A stretch of 64,000 bases of DNA from Bacteroides sp. 51. GTDB lineage: Bacteria > Bacteroidota > Bacteroidia > Bacteroidales > Bacteroidaceae. Of this stretch, positions 27,052 through 36,343 are shown piece after piece. The notes beneath the pieces are model-generated. The model searched no databases and was not told where the DNA came from. It saw nothing but the letters and a program-made list of their open reading frames with translations. Position numbers and translations under genes: made by a program. Position 1 is the stretch's first letter. Each line of letters starts with the position of its first letter. The stretch is from the NCBI RefSeq assembly GCF_010500965.1, contig NZ_QVMI01000018.1, positions 68,921 through 132,920 on the forward strand. The letters are read 5' to 3'.

Positions 27052-27957
27052 TTATTCCGTTCCCCGCCCAAAACTACGATATTCCAACGGTGTAAATCCG
27101 GTGCGCTTCTTAAACAACGAGAAGAAGTGCTCAGTCGATTTATAGTCAAGCATAAAGGAAATCTCTTTCACGGAATGCGAGGTTTCAACCAATAATTGCT
27201 TGGCCTTCCTGAGTTTCAACTCCTGGAAGTACTTGGCCGGAGCATAGCCGGTATAGTCTTTAAAGACCTTACGGAACCAAGAGTAACTGATATTCAATTT
27301 CATTGCCAGCTCCTCCGGGTCAATATTCTTAAAGACATTTTCGTTCATAATGATCTTAGCCTGCTCAATCTTCTGGTCTACATCACCAATCTCGAATATC
27401 TTGTTTTTAGAGATAGACAGTATCATGCCAATAATATGAAGCACAATCCCCGAAAGATACTGCTGGGCAGAGATCTTATCATTTTCGGCTATCTCAATGG
27501 CACGCGAAAAGAGCGTTACCAATTCTTCATTCAGTCCAACCTCAAGAATTTGATTGTCTTTCGTCAGGAAAGCATTCTTTATCAGATTATCGACCATCGG
27601 GCCTTCAAAACCAATGTAGTACTCGTTCCAGCCGGTTTGTTGCAAGGGCTGATACGTATGCCATTGCCCAGGGAACAACACCATTAGCCGGCCCTTACAT
27701 ACTTGTTTTTCGGGAGTAGTGTCGGAGGAGAACAGTCCACGGCCCTTTGTGATATACACAATCTGATACTCGTGGAGCACCCTGCCCTTCTGTATATTAA
27801 AGTAATAGCCCGAAGGATGGTCTTTGACGGGATAGGGAGAATTGGGCTGTATAGCCTGAAACCCCACAGTGTTAACCCACAGACCGAATTTACGATCCAT
27901 ATCATTAACAATGAGGTATTTAAACTCTACACCCAAATCATTGTAATTCTTTGCCAT
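27052..27957 (-). CDS. rhaR: AraC-family regulator of rhamnose utilisation
   Basis: 301 residues. The N-terminal cupin-like sensing domain (about 45-135: HEYQIVYITKGRGLF, VLFPGQWHTYQPL) is followed by a C-terminal AraC double helix-turn-helix (about 205-298: DPEELAMKLNISYSWFRKVF and VKEISFMLDYKSTEHFFSLF). It is the last gene of the rha operon, 39 bp after rhaD, the same place as the characterised rhamnose regulator of B. thetaiotaomicron. It probably activates rha promoters when rhamnose binds the cupin. The gene symbol is by synteny. Confidence 0.85.
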   Translation of the reverse strand: MAKNYNDLGVEFKYLIVNDMDRKFGLWVNTVGFQAIQPNSPYPVKDHPSGYYFNIQKGRVLHEYQIVYITKGRGLFSSDTTPEKQVCKGRLMVLFPGQWHTYQPLQQTGWNEYYIGFEGPMVDNLIKNAFLTKDNQILEVGLNEELVTLFSRAIEIAENDKISAQQYLSGIVLHIIGMILSISKNKIFEIGDVDQKIEQAKIIMNENVFKNIDPEELAMKLNISYSWFRKVFKDYTGYAPAKYFQELKLRKAKQLLVETSHSVKEISFMLDYKSTEHFFSLFKKRTGFTPLEYRSFGRGTE

Positions 27958-27996
27958 ACGTGTGTTTCATGGTACTCCGCATGGCAAAGATAAAAA

Positions 27997-28806
27997 TTAT
28001 TTCGGAAGGTTAAAAGCAACCGACATTTCTTTCATCTGCTCGTCCGACATTCCATCGGGTTCGAAGCCCATAGATTTAGCTGCAATATAGATCAAAGCCG
28101 ATTTATTCAATACGTCTATCTGATCGAAAGCGGCCATTACATCTACATCAACAGAGAAGATACCGTGCTTTTCCCACATCACTACATCATAGTCTTCCAA
28201 TTCCTTGATCGTAGCATTACCCAACTCTACCGAACTTGGAAGCTCGTAAGGAATAATACCTAATCCACGAGGACAGAATGCCTTCGTTTCAGGAATCATG
28301 CTCCACAATACCCGCGTAGCTATGTCTTTCTCCAGGAACTTCGGACTGTGCGTCATCGCTATCAATTCAATAGGATGCGTGTGCACAGATGCTTTATAAG
28401 GCGAACCGATACTGATGAGGTAGTTATGCACACCCAGGTGAGATGGAAGTTCGGAAGTTGGGGCAACCGGATTGTCGGCAATAATTACATAGCTGGCACA
28501 ATCGTCCAGGATGCGGATAAACGAACCGTTTTCCATAGGCCAACGAGCCAGGTCGCGCATACGTTTATTGGTACCTTTACAGAAGAAGTAACAACCTTTC
28601 AGGTGTGGCAACACCGCACCGATTTGGCGAACTTCACTAATAGGCGCCAACCCGCGAATTTCATCATCAATATGCTCAGTTACATTAACGGTAATGTTTC
28701 CACCGTTACGTTCGGCCCACCCTTTTTGCCAAAGGTATCCGGCCACTTCAGCCACCTGATTTACCTCATGGGCCAGTGCCGGACGGTTTTCTAGAATTGA
28801 TTTCAT
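27997..28806 (-). CDS. rhaD: Rhamnulose-1-phosphate aldolase
   Basis: 269 residues, near the usual 274. A class II aldolase that splits L-rhamnulose 1-phosphate into dihydroxyacetone phosphate and L-lactaldehyde in the cytoplasm. Zinc ligands are seen as H142 and H144 (VHTHPIE) and H214 (WEKHGIFSVD). The catalytic Glu corresponds to E119 (TSELPSH). The N-terminal substrate site is present (NGGNITVNVTEH). It sits between the permease and rhaR in the rha operon. The 193-bp gap before it holds a long inverted repeat. Confidence 0.95.
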   Translation of the reverse strand: MKSILENRPALAHEVNQVAEVAGYLWQKGWAERNGGNITVNVTEHIDDEIRGLAPISEVRQIGAVLPHLKGCYFFCKGTNKRMRDLARWPMENGSFIRILDDCASYVIIADNPVAPTSELPSHLGVHNYLISIGSPYKASVHTHPIELIAMTHSPKFLEKDIATRVLWSMIPETKAFCPRGLGIIPYELPSSVELGNATIKELEDYDVVMWEKHGIFSVDVDVMAAFDQIDVLNKSALIYIAAKSMGFEPDGMSDEQMKEMSVAFNLPK

Positions 28807-28848
28807 TGATTTGTATTTTTATGTACTAATGTTATTTACTTTATATTG

Positions 28849-28939
28849 ATTTTAACCGCAGAGTTACGCAAAGTTACGCAGAGATATAAATCTAGTGTTT
28901 AAAACTTTGCGTAACTCTGCGTACTCTGCGGTTAAAATC
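28849..28939. repeat. Long inverted repeat inside the rha operon
   Basis: The arms (about 28849-28883 and 28902-28938) pair TTTTAACCGCAGAGT with its reverse complement and continue through copies of GTTACGCA. The arms are about 35 bp, imperfect, with an 18-nt centre. A fragment of the same kind (TTAACCACAGAGTTATGCAG) lies at 12231-12250 before the S9 gene. Between the permease gene and rhaD it could form a strong hairpin in the operon mRNA. Confidence 0.75.
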
Positions 28940-28999
28940 AAATTCAGGCAAATATAAGCTAATTATAAAAACATACTTATATATTTTGTGTATTTTCGA

Positions 29000-30334
29000 T
29001 TAAAAGTCTTTTCCATACCTTTCCTCGGTTATTTGCTTCAGCGATTTACCTTGCGTTTTAGGTGTCCAAACCGTTCCTACTACCAAGGCGATAAGCAGCC
29101 AGCCAATCATAATGTAACCTGATGTTTCGAAGCCGCTATGCTCGTAGATGCCGGTGAATACCAAACTCCAGATGGCCGCTGCACCCCGCACAATGAAGAA
29201 CATCACACCCTGAGCAGCCGCGCGATACTTGGCCGGAAAGAGTTCCGATGCCCAAAGCGCATAGAACGCCTGTACGCCGACCCCGGCATGAATGCCCCAT
29301 AGAATGGTGAATGTCCAGAGAGCTGATAGATTATTGATTCCGACAAAGACAAGGATTCCCCAGGCAATCAACCCGATAGAAGTTCCGATAAAGTACAGCC
29401 AACGTTGGTTCACTTTGTCTACCAGCATGGCAAAACCAAAGTAGGTAACTACCACAATGATCAGCCACTGAATGGCAGGCAACATATTGGCTTGCGCGTT
29501 GGTCAGTCCGCCCGCGGTTTCGAAGATGTGCGGCTGGAACATTCCCATCACTCCCGCAACGAAGTTCCAGGTAACGTAGATGGTCACCAGGAAGATCAGG
29601 GTACGAACGTTCACCTTATTTGTAAAGAGAGCACCGAAAGAGGAGAATACACTTGGTTGTTTGACAGCAGATTTTCTTGCCTCTTCCCAATCTTCCGACT
29701 CGTTGAGCTTGCGTTGAAGGTTCCAGGCAATGAAGGCAACAATAAACAGCGTACCGAAGATGATGCGATTGCCGAATACAGCCAGCGCAGCAGGGTCACT
29801 TTCTCCGTGGAAAAAGATAGCTAGCTGACGTACCGAGTTACCCAACAATCCATCCGGAGCAACGAGCATTCCAAACAGCAGGATAATAGCCGGACCTACC
29901 CCCCAGGCAAATTGAGAGATACCGATATTCCGACCCCGGTTGTTGATTTCAGAGTTCTCAGAGATGTAAGTCCATGAAGCCGGCACACCCGCTCCTACCG
30001 AGATACCGGTAATCAGGAACCCGAGCAACAGCATAGGGAAAGTGGTAGAGAGCATGATAATAAGTACCCCCACCATGTAAACCAGCATGTTGTAAGTATA
30101 GATCGTTTTACGACCGTACTTGTCGGCCAGGAACCCTCCGATGATAGCACCAAGAGCAGCTCCGAAACAGTTCGCACTAATGGCGTTCAGCCAACCAAGA
30201 TTCGTCTCAGTAAGGCCAAGATAGTTCTGCCAGAGGGTCAATCCGCTTGCTCCGGCCACAATAGATCCCGCATCCAGATAGTTGGTCAGCGAGACGGCAA
30301 TGGTACTTTTTAAACTTCCTTTTTTAACCTCCAT
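29000..30334 (-). CDS. rhaP: MFS sugar transporter, probable L-rhamnose permease
   Basis: 444 residues with about 12 membrane helices, a sugar-porter type MFS protein of the inner membrane. The family loop motif GGFLADKYGRKT follows helix 2, and the second half contains WNLQRKLNESEDWEEA and FPAKYRAAAQGVMFF. It lies between rhaA (5 bp upstream) and rhaD, so it almost certainly imports rhamnose. It is not related to the E. coli RhaT type. The symbol follows usage for the B. thetaiotaomicron locus and is by position only. Confidence 0.85.
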   Translation of the reverse strand: MEVKKGSLKSTIAVSLTNYLDAGSIVAGASGLTLWQNYLGLTETNLGWLNAISANCFGAALGAIIGGFLADKYGRKTIYTYNMLVYMVGVLIIMLSTTFPMLLLGFLITGISVGAGVPASWTYISENSEINNRGRNIGISQFAWGVGPAIILLFGMLVAPDGLLGNSVRQLAIFFHGESDPAALAVFGNRIIFGTLFIVAFIAWNLQRKLNESEDWEEARKSAVKQPSVFSSFGALFTNKVNVRTLIFLVTIYVTWNFVAGVMGMFQPHIFETAGGLTNAQANMLPAIQWLIIVVVTYFGFAMLVDKVNQRWLYFIGTSIGLIAWGILVFVGINNLSALWTFTILWGIHAGVGVQAFYALWASELFPAKYRAAAQGVMFFIVRGAAAIWSLVFTGIYEHSGFETSGYIMIGWLLIALVVGTVWTPKTQGKSLKQITEERYGKDF

Positions 30335-30338
30335 CGTC

Positions 30339-31592
30339 TTAGTCTCTTTTGCTTGTTACTTCCTTCTCGTAGTTCTGAATCTCAGCGATGAATTCCTCAC
30401 CTACCGGTACATTGTTCTTCAAGCAGAACATATCCCATACCGCATTCCAGGGAAGTGATTTAGATTCTTCCAACAGTGCCAGACGTTCGAAGTATTGTCC
30501 GTTTGCTTCATACTCGCGCAGTTTGGTCAGCGGTTCGAGCAAGGCTTGTATCAAGCATTTTTGTGTAGCGCGGCTACCGATAACGTATGCACCGATACGG
30601 TTGATGCTTGCATCGAAGAAGTCAAGACCTACGTGTACTTTATCCAAAGCATCGCAACGAACAATCTCTTTGCAAAGATCCAATGTATCGTCGTTCATGG
30701 TGGTTACGTGGTCGCTGTCCCAACGTACGGGGCGGCTCACGTGCAACATGATTTCAGGAGTAAAGAGCAGCAGAGAAGACACTTTATCGGCCACGCTTTC
30801 GGTTGGGTGGAAGTGTCCCATGTCTAAAGTCACGATTTTATTGCGGCTTGCACCATAACCGATATAGAAATCGTTAGAGCCTACCGTATAGCTTTCCAAA
30901 CCGATACCGAATACTTTAGACTCCACACAGTCTTTCATGTTCTTGTATTCGGTTGCGAAGATCTGGTCTAGTGAGTCTTTCAGCAATGCGCGATACTTCA
31001 TGCGGTTTACGGTAGTATCTTTGCTTCCGTCATGCACCCATAGGTTCATGATACAGGGATCGCCCTGGCGTTTACCCATTTCTTCGGCAATGGCACGGCA
31101 ACGTTTGGTGTGTTCGATCCAGAAATTACGGATATTATCATCGGGATTAGATAAAGACAAGTCGCCCGATTTAGCATGAGAGAAAGAAGTAGAGTTGAAG
31201 TCCAGCTTCATATTGTGCTCTTTCGACCATTGCATCCAGCTTTCAAAATGTTCGGGGCCAACCTGGTCGCGATCAACGAACTTACCACCGAAGTCGCCAT
31301 AGATTTCGTGCAGGTTCAAGCGGTGAGTACCGGGGATGTATGAAGCGGCTTTCAATACGTCTTGTCTGAGTTCGTCGATATTGCGGGCTTTGCCGGGATA
31401 GTTACCTGTAGCCTGGATACCACCGCTCAATGAACCGGTAGATTCAAAACCTGCAACATCGTCTGCCTGCCAGCAATGCAGGGAGATAGAGATTTTCTGC
31501 AATGCCTCCATTGCTTTTTCTACATCTACTCCAACTGCGGCATAGCGTTCTACTGCCATATCATACGCTTTCTTAACTAATTCTTCTTTCAT
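30339..31592 (-). CDS. rhaA: L-rhamnose isomerase
   Basis: 417 residues, the usual length. It converts L-rhamnose to L-rhamnulose in the cytoplasm and needs Mn/Zn. Family signatures visible include ISISLHCWQADDVAGFE at the N-terminus, GTHRLNLHEIYGDFGGKFVD, DPCIMNLWVHDGSKDTTVNR, IVTLDMGHFHPTESV and a C-terminal SLPWNAVWDMFCLKNNVP. It overlaps rhaB by 4 bp (ATGA), so the two are coupled. In the Bacteroides literature the gene is also called rhaI. Confidence 0.96.
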   Translation of the reverse strand: MKEELVKKAYDMAVERYAAVGVDVEKAMEALQKISISLHCWQADDVAGFESTGSLSGGIQATGNYPGKARNIDELRQDVLKAASYIPGTHRLNLHEIYGDFGGKFVDRDQVGPEHFESWMQWSKEHNMKLDFNSTSFSHAKSGDLSLSNPDDNIRNFWIEHTKRCRAIAEEMGKRQGDPCIMNLWVHDGSKDTTVNRMKYRALLKDSLDQIFATEYKNMKDCVESKVFGIGLESYTVGSNDFYIGYGASRNKIVTLDMGHFHPTESVADKVSSLLLFTPEIMLHVSRPVRWDSDHVTTMNDDTLDLCKEIVRCDALDKVHVGLDFFDASINRIGAYVIGSRATQKCLIQALLEPLTKLREYEANGQYFERLALLEESKSLPWNAVWDMFCLKNNVPVGEEFIAEIQNYEKEVTSKRD

Positions 31593-33058
31593 GGTTTTTG
31601 AGTTTTTAATATATTTAGATATACTTTATAGGCTTCGTCCCACTCCGTTTTATCTTTAGGTTCGAAAGTGGTTAACGGGATTGATTCATTAACGATCTTA
31701 CGCATTTCGGCGATGCCGGAAGCGGCTCCGGCAGCCATAGCCTGAATCATTACATTACCGATACCGGTAGCTTCGGATGGACCTGCATAGACCACTGCCC
31801 CTGTAGAGTTAGCTGTAAACTGGTTCAACAGGTTGTTGCGGCTTCCTCCGCCAATTACATGAAGGGAAGAAAGCGAGCGGGAAGTCAGTTTACGGAGGCT
31901 GTCCAACACCTCACGGTAGCGCAGAGCCAGGCTTTCGAAGATGCATCTTACGATCTGGGCGCGGGTTTCCGGGATAGGCTGATCCGTATCTTTGCAATAT
32001 TGCCGGATGGCTTCTTCCATATTAGATGGATTGGCAAAAACCGGTGCATCGGGGTTTATGATGCTACGGAACGGTTCGGCTGCCTGTGCATCATTAATGA
32101 GTTCCATGTATGAGGTTTCGCCCCATTCGGCACGGCAGCGTTCAAGCAACCACATACCGCAGATGTTTTTCAACAGGCGGATGGTTCCTTCTACTCCCCC
32201 TTCGTTGGTAATGTTGAGTTCTTCGGTTACTGCATTGATCACCGGTTGCGGGGTTTCTATGCCCATCAGCGACCATGTACCGCTACTCAGGTAAGCGAAG
32301 TTTTCGCCTAGTGCAGGAACGGCGGCTACGGCGGAACCGGTATCGTGACCGGCTACTGCGATGACAGGGACTTCTCCGAGTCCGGTGATGCGTTGTACGC
32401 CTTTACTTAATACACCTACCTTCTCGCCCGGATAAACAAAACGGCCGAAGTTGTCTTCGGTCAGGCCGATGGCTTCGAGCATTTCGGGTTCGAGTTTGCG
32501 GGTCTTGGCATTCACCATTTGCGAGGTACTTGCGATGGTGTATTCGCAAACCATCTCGCCGGTAAGCATGTAGGAAAGGGCATCGGGTGTAAAGAGAATC
32601 TTATCTGCTGCGGCCAATGCGCTGTCGTTATTACGGCGGAGGGTATCGAGTTGGAACAGGGAATTAAAGTTCATCACTTGTAGTCCGGTGAGTTCATAAA
32701 CGCGACTGCTTGGCACGCGTTCGAAGAATTTCCCGGGTGCTCCTACGGTATGAGGGTCGCGGTAGGCGTAAGGTTGGCGGAGGAAATGTCCGTCTTTGCC
32801 TACAAGAACGAAGTCTACTCCCCAGGTGTCAATGCCGATGGAGGTGATCTTCACGCCACGGGATGCAACGATTTTCAGTCCTTCTATTATATTACGGTAT
32901 AGTTCGTAGATGTCCCAGTAGAAGTGACCTTGTACTTCGATTAATTGGTTGGGAAAGCGGTTCACTTCTTCCAGTTTAAGCTCTCCACCGGCGAATGAGC
33001 CAAGGATGGTACGGCCACTGGTAGCACCGAGGTCTACTGCAAAATAAGAGTGTTTCAT
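31589..33058 (-). CDS. rhaB: Rhamnulokinase
   Basis: 489 residues, an FGGY-family sugar kinase that phosphorylates L-rhamnulose at O-1 using ATP. The ATP-binding start is FAVDLGATSGRTILG, the hinge includes IGIDTWGVDFVLVG, and the catalytic region has VAGHDTGSAVAAVP and the C-terminal LHVIGGGSRNNLLNQFTANS. It is the first gene of the rha operon. A -7 box lies at 33080-33088 just upstream and resembles that of the GH106 gene. The symbol rhaK is also used in Bacteroides. Confidence 0.96.
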   Translation of the reverse strand: MKHSYFAVDLGATSGRTILGSFAGGELKLEEVNRFPNQLIEVQGHFYWDIYELYRNIIEGLKIVASRGVKITSIGIDTWGVDFVLVGKDGHFLRQPYAYRDPHTVGAPGKFFERVPSSRVYELTGLQVMNFNSLFQLDTLRRNNDSALAAADKILFTPDALSYMLTGEMVCEYTIASTSQMVNAKTRKLEPEMLEAIGLTEDNFGRFVYPGEKVGVLSKGVQRITGLGEVPVIAVAGHDTGSAVAAVPALGENFAYLSSGTWSLMGIETPQPVINAVTEELNITNEGGVEGTIRLLKNICGMWLLERCRAEWGETSYMELINDAQAAEPFRSIINPDAPVFANPSNMEEAIRQYCKDTDQPIPETRAQIVRCIFESLALRYREVLDSLRKLTSRSLSSLHVIGGGSRNNLLNQFTANSTGAVVYAGPSEATGIGNVMIQAMAAGAASGIAEMRKIVNESIPLTTFEPKDKTEWDEAYKVYLNILKTQKP

Positions 33059-33079
33059 GGTTTCTTTATTCTGAATGAT

Positions 33080-33088
33080 ACAAATTTA
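33080..33088 (-). promoter_or_regulatory. -7 box of the rha operon
   Basis: On the minus strand TAAATTTGT matches TAnnTTTG plus pyrimidine exactly and is followed by ATCATTC. There is no good TTTG at -33, as expected for an activator-dependent promoter. The GH106 promoter at 36040-36048 shares the extended ATTTGTATCAT core. Confidence 0.5.
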
Positions 33089-33136
33089 TGGTTTAATAGG
33101 TTTTCTTTCTGTATTGATTTTGATAGAAAGGGTAAG

Positions 33137-33227
33137 GGTTTTGAGGGTTATGAGTTATGAGTTATGAGTTTTTCCTGCGGCATCGCAACTCAAAACTCAT
33201 AACTCTAAACTCATAACTCTCAAAACC
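33137..33227. repeat. Inverted repeat overlapping the GH106 3' end
   Basis: The arms (33137-33174 and 33186-33227) are made of GAGTTATGAGTT-type units and pair over about 37 bp around a short centre (cctgcggcatc). The right arm contains the last codons (VLRVMSLEL) and the TGA stop of the GH106 gene. Confidence 0.75.
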
Positions 33228-35998
33228 ACCGGCCCCAGCAATCCGCTTTCAACCGGTGTCCAATGTCCGTATCCGGTTTTTTGATAGTTACGGTCTACCA
33301 GGTTGATTTCTTTGAACTTACGCCAGGGAATCTCTTGCCTGTCCATTTCAGCTATACGATTGGCAGGCAGGTTGGTTACTTCCACTTCGATCATATTCTC
33401 GCCCGGGCGCAGGTCTTTGGAGTCGATTACACAACGGAAGGGCACGGCCCACAGGGTAGCCACTTCGTTGCCGTTGATCTTTACGCGGGCGCTTTCGCGC
33501 ACATCGCCCAAGTCGAGTGTCCAACCTTTGACGGCTGCCCAGTCTTTGGGGTTGATATCGAAGTATGCGCGGTAATATCCGGTTCCCATAGCGGTTTTGG
33601 CTTCGGGGAAGTTCAGGTCCGTCCAGGAGCCGAGTTTATCGAGATCGAATTTGTGGGTGATCTGCGGTTCGCTATCGAGGAAGAAGAAGTACCAATTCCG
33701 GAGTTCGATATCGCCTTTACCCACGGGTTTAAGATATTTCCAGTCGGCTACCTTTACATCGGCGGAAGCAAAGGTTTTCAGAATCAGAGATTCGCCGGAG
33801 GCCAGTTGCAGATATACTTCTGTGCGACCATTGTTCTGACGCAGGCGAGCCTTGCCGGTTTCGCCATTCATCGGGTTGTAGATCATGGCCGATTTGGCCT
33901 CGACTGCCAGGGGCACCCAGGCTTCGGTATCTTCTGCTTTCAGGGCGCTAATGAAATAATGATGTCCATCTTTGTTTATACGGCGGATCATGCTTAAACC
34001 CTGGTCGGTGCGCATGGTTTCGGCCTTAATGCCGGTCTGCGCCAGGGTTGCAGCATAGTCTGTTCCGAAGATGACGCGTCCTTTGCGGGTGGTTTCTTTG
34101 GTTTTTGCTTCTTCTATAATCTTTTTAAAGGCGGTACGGCGGGCATCGAGGTTGGCATATCCGGGAACATCTTCCGGGTATTGCTCCAGGAATACGATGG
34201 TAGCGCCCTCGTCGGCGAGTTGGAAGAGTTTGGCCAGTACATCATCGGGCATCAGTTTGGCGCCGGGCACTACCAGTGCGTTGTAGGTGGTTCCGCCTGT
34301 GGTCACGATCTTACCATCGGCGCAGGTTGCGTTGCGGATGAAGTTATCGGAGATATAATCCATGTCATAGCCGGCATTGCTGATGCGGTGAACGGCTTCA
34401 ATGAAGCGTGGAGCGCGTTTGGCCATGCCGTGGATGTCGAACATCAATAGGCGGCCCTTCTGCTCTTGCCACATGTCATAAACGGGCAGGTAAACCAGGA
34501 AGTCGTTATCGGGCTGCCCCATTTGCAGGAAGCTCTGACAGCGGGTGATATAAGAGAAAAAGGCAGGGGCATCGCGCCAAATGCTATTCGTGGGACTCAT
34601 ATCAATGGAGGCGTAGAACTTCCATCCCGGCCACGCTTCTTTCCTGGGCGAGTAGGTGGTTCCGTGGAAATAGATATGGTTAACGCCCGAAACGAACATG
34701 AGGTCGGCATCTGGTTTGCATTGCGACAGGGAGGTGCGGAAATGCTCCGTCAGCCAGGTAAATGTTTCGGTTGATGTGTACGGTTTGCCTGCCAGGTGTG
34801 CACCGGAAGAGGCGTATTTCAGCATAGACATATCCGAGTCGTTGGGACGGGTGAGCGAGTCTTTGCGCAGTCCTTTAATATTGAAGTTGGACAGCCCGAA
34901 GCCTTCGGACTCGGGGATGTCAACGGTGGCATACAGGTCGATCAGGTTGCCGGGCGAGCCGTGCGCCTGGTTGCGGGTGATGGCGCCATGCGTGTGTGCC
35001 CAGTCGGTCCACTGCCGGGTGAAGTTTTCCAGCAGGAGCTCGCCCATCGTCTCGCGGTAATCGGAGATGATGCGGGCGGTGGTTTCGGTACGTTCTTCGG
35101 ACAGGAACTGGGGCAGATGTTCTTCGAGTTTGTATCCGCGGCGGGTGGCGAATTGCTCGAAGAAGTCTTCCGTCCAGTCGGCCTGGTACACTTCGTAAGA
35201 GTCGTTGAAGAAGGTGTGCGGGTAGCTTGTATTGGACCCGGAGAATGCTTTATCGAACTTGCCCAGGTAGTTTTCTACGGCACTGGCCGAGAGGTGGTTC
35301 ATGACGTAGCCTTCGCCACCGGGTGCAGCACGTTTCACTTTTTGCAGGGTTTTGCCACAAAATGCGGCAATCAGTCGCCACTCGCCTTTCGGGGCTTTCC
35401 AGGTGAGTGAGCCACCGGCAACCATGCTTGTGAGGTCAAGGCATTGTCCTTTTTGGGAGAAGGCCATCAGGCGGTTTAGCCGGGCATAAGGTTTTTGTTT
35501 TTCGTCCTGAACTGCGATTTCGAGGGTTTGCTTCTTGCCACCGGTGAGTTGGTATTCGCTGATGATCAGTTTGGAGGCAGCATCTTCGATACTCACATCG
35601 GGACCGCCGAAGGGCCAGCCGGTGCCGTTGTTCATATCAATCTGCATCCCAAGGCGGGCTGCCTCGGTTTCGGTATGTTTCAGCATATCCATCCACTGGG
35701 GAGACAGGTAGGTAATTTCCCGGTCGTCCAGACCTTGTACGCCATAAATGGGGGTTATTTCCACGGCGCCGATACCGGCTTTGGCGTATTCTTCGAGGTT
35801 ATACGTCAGGTTTTCTTTGTCTACGGCGCTTCCCATCCACCACCAGCGGCTGCCGGGTTTGGCTTCTGTTTTTACTTCGGGCCACGCGGTGTCCTGTGCC
35901 AAAGCAGTATGAAAAGAAAGGAACAGAAAAGAGAGTGCAACAAGCACGGCAAGGTGCCGTTTGCTGTTTATTCGTAAGGGTTTCCAAGTGTTTCGCAT
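33197..35998 (-). CDS. GH106 family alpha-L-rhamnosidase, exported
   Basis: 933 residues with a long signal peptide (about 1-35, ending ALAQ). The start of the mature protein, PGSRWWWMGSAVDKENLTYNL, and EEYAKAGIGAVEITPIYGVQG are typical of GH106. The central TIM barrel includes HTFFNDSYEVYQADWTEDF and PYTSTETFTWLTEHFRTS (likely carrying catalytic Glu). A C-terminal beta-sandwich with LDLGDVRESARVKINGNEVAT finishes the protein. It should remove L-rhamnose from pectic side chains, feeding the rha operon directly downstream. It has its own -7 box at 36040-36048. The last residues and stop codon come from an inverted repeat, and a palindrome (35946-35960) lies in the signal-peptide codons. Confidence 0.88.
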   Translation of the reverse strand: MRNTWKPLRINSKRHLAVLVALSFLFLSFHTALAQDTAWPEVKTEAKPGSRWWWMGSAVDKENLTYNLEEYAKAGIGAVEITPIYGVQGLDDREITYLSPQWMDMLKHTETEAARLGMQIDMNNGTGWPFGGPDVSIEDAASKLIISEYQLTGGKKQTLEIAVQDEKQKPYARLNRLMAFSQKGQCLDLTSMVAGGSLTWKAPKGEWRLIAAFCGKTLQKVKRAAPGGEGYVMNHLSASAVENYLGKFDKAFSGSNTSYPHTFFNDSYEVYQADWTEDFFEQFATRRGYKLEEHLPQFLSEERTETTARIISDYRETMGELLLENFTRQWTDWAHTHGAITRNQAHGSPGNLIDLYATVDIPESEGFGLSNFNIKGLRKDSLTRPNDSDMSMLKYASSGAHLAGKPYTSTETFTWLTEHFRTSLSQCKPDADLMFVSGVNHIYFHGTTYSPRKEAWPGWKFYASIDMSPTNSIWRDAPAFFSYITRCQSFLQMGQPDNDFLVYLPVYDMWQEQKGRLLMFDIHGMAKRAPRFIEAVHRISNAGYDMDYISDNFIRNATCADGKIVTTGGTTYNALVVPGAKLMPDDVLAKLFQLADEGATIVFLEQYPEDVPGYANLDARRTAFKKIIEEAKTKETTRKGRVIFGTDYAATLAQTGIKAETMRTDQGLSMIRRINKDGHHYFISALKAEDTEAWVPLAVEAKSAMIYNPMNGETGKARLRQNNGRTEVYLQLASGESLILKTFASADVKVADWKYLKPVGKGDIELRNWYFFFLDSEPQITHKFDLDKLGSWTDLNFPEAKTAMGTGYYRAYFDINPKDWAAVKGWTLDLGDVRESARVKINGNEVATLWAVPFRCVIDSKDLRPGENMIEVEVTNLPANRIAEMDRQEIPWRKFKEINLVDRNYQKTGYGHWTPVESGLLGPVVLRVMSLEL

Positions 35999-36039
35999 GC
36001 ACTACAGATGATTAAGATTAATGAATTATTTGTTATGAT

Positions 36040-36048
36040 ACAAATATA
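36040..36048 (-). promoter_or_regulatory. -7 box of the GH106 gene
   Basis: On the minus strand TATATTTGT matches the consensus exactly, followed by ATCAT as in the rhaB promoter. It gives a leader of about 35 nt. No good -33 element at the usual distance, which suggests dependence on an activator such as RhaR. Confidence 0.5.
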
Positions 36049-36271
36049 TATGTTCCATTCCAAATAGCCGTTCTGTTTTTTGATGGTTATCTTATTCTTT
36101 TTGTTTTTTCGGAGTCTGAAATAGATATAATGGGATATTCTTTTTATCCAAACAGGATAAAACAGACGTTTAAGGCTAATGAATAAGATGCTATATTAAT
36201 GCACTATCTGCACTCTACGAATAAAGAGTTTATACGCAATGAATAAACTGTCGGCACGCAAGCGTTACAAA

Positions 36272-36343
36272 GGATGAAGAATAGCGCTGTTTTTCACAAA
36301 GAATAGCGCTGTTCTTCGAGAAAAACAGCGCTATTCTTCATCC
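36272..36343. repeat. Array of three palindromes, 22-bp pitch, inverted ends
   Basis: AGCGCT centres start at 36283, 36305 and 36327, exactly 22 bp apart; a weaker AGCGTT at 36261 is in the same phase. The first 24 bases (from GGATGAAGAATAGCGC) and the last 24 are perfect reverse complements, and the middle unit matches the first over most of its length. Confidence 0.9.
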
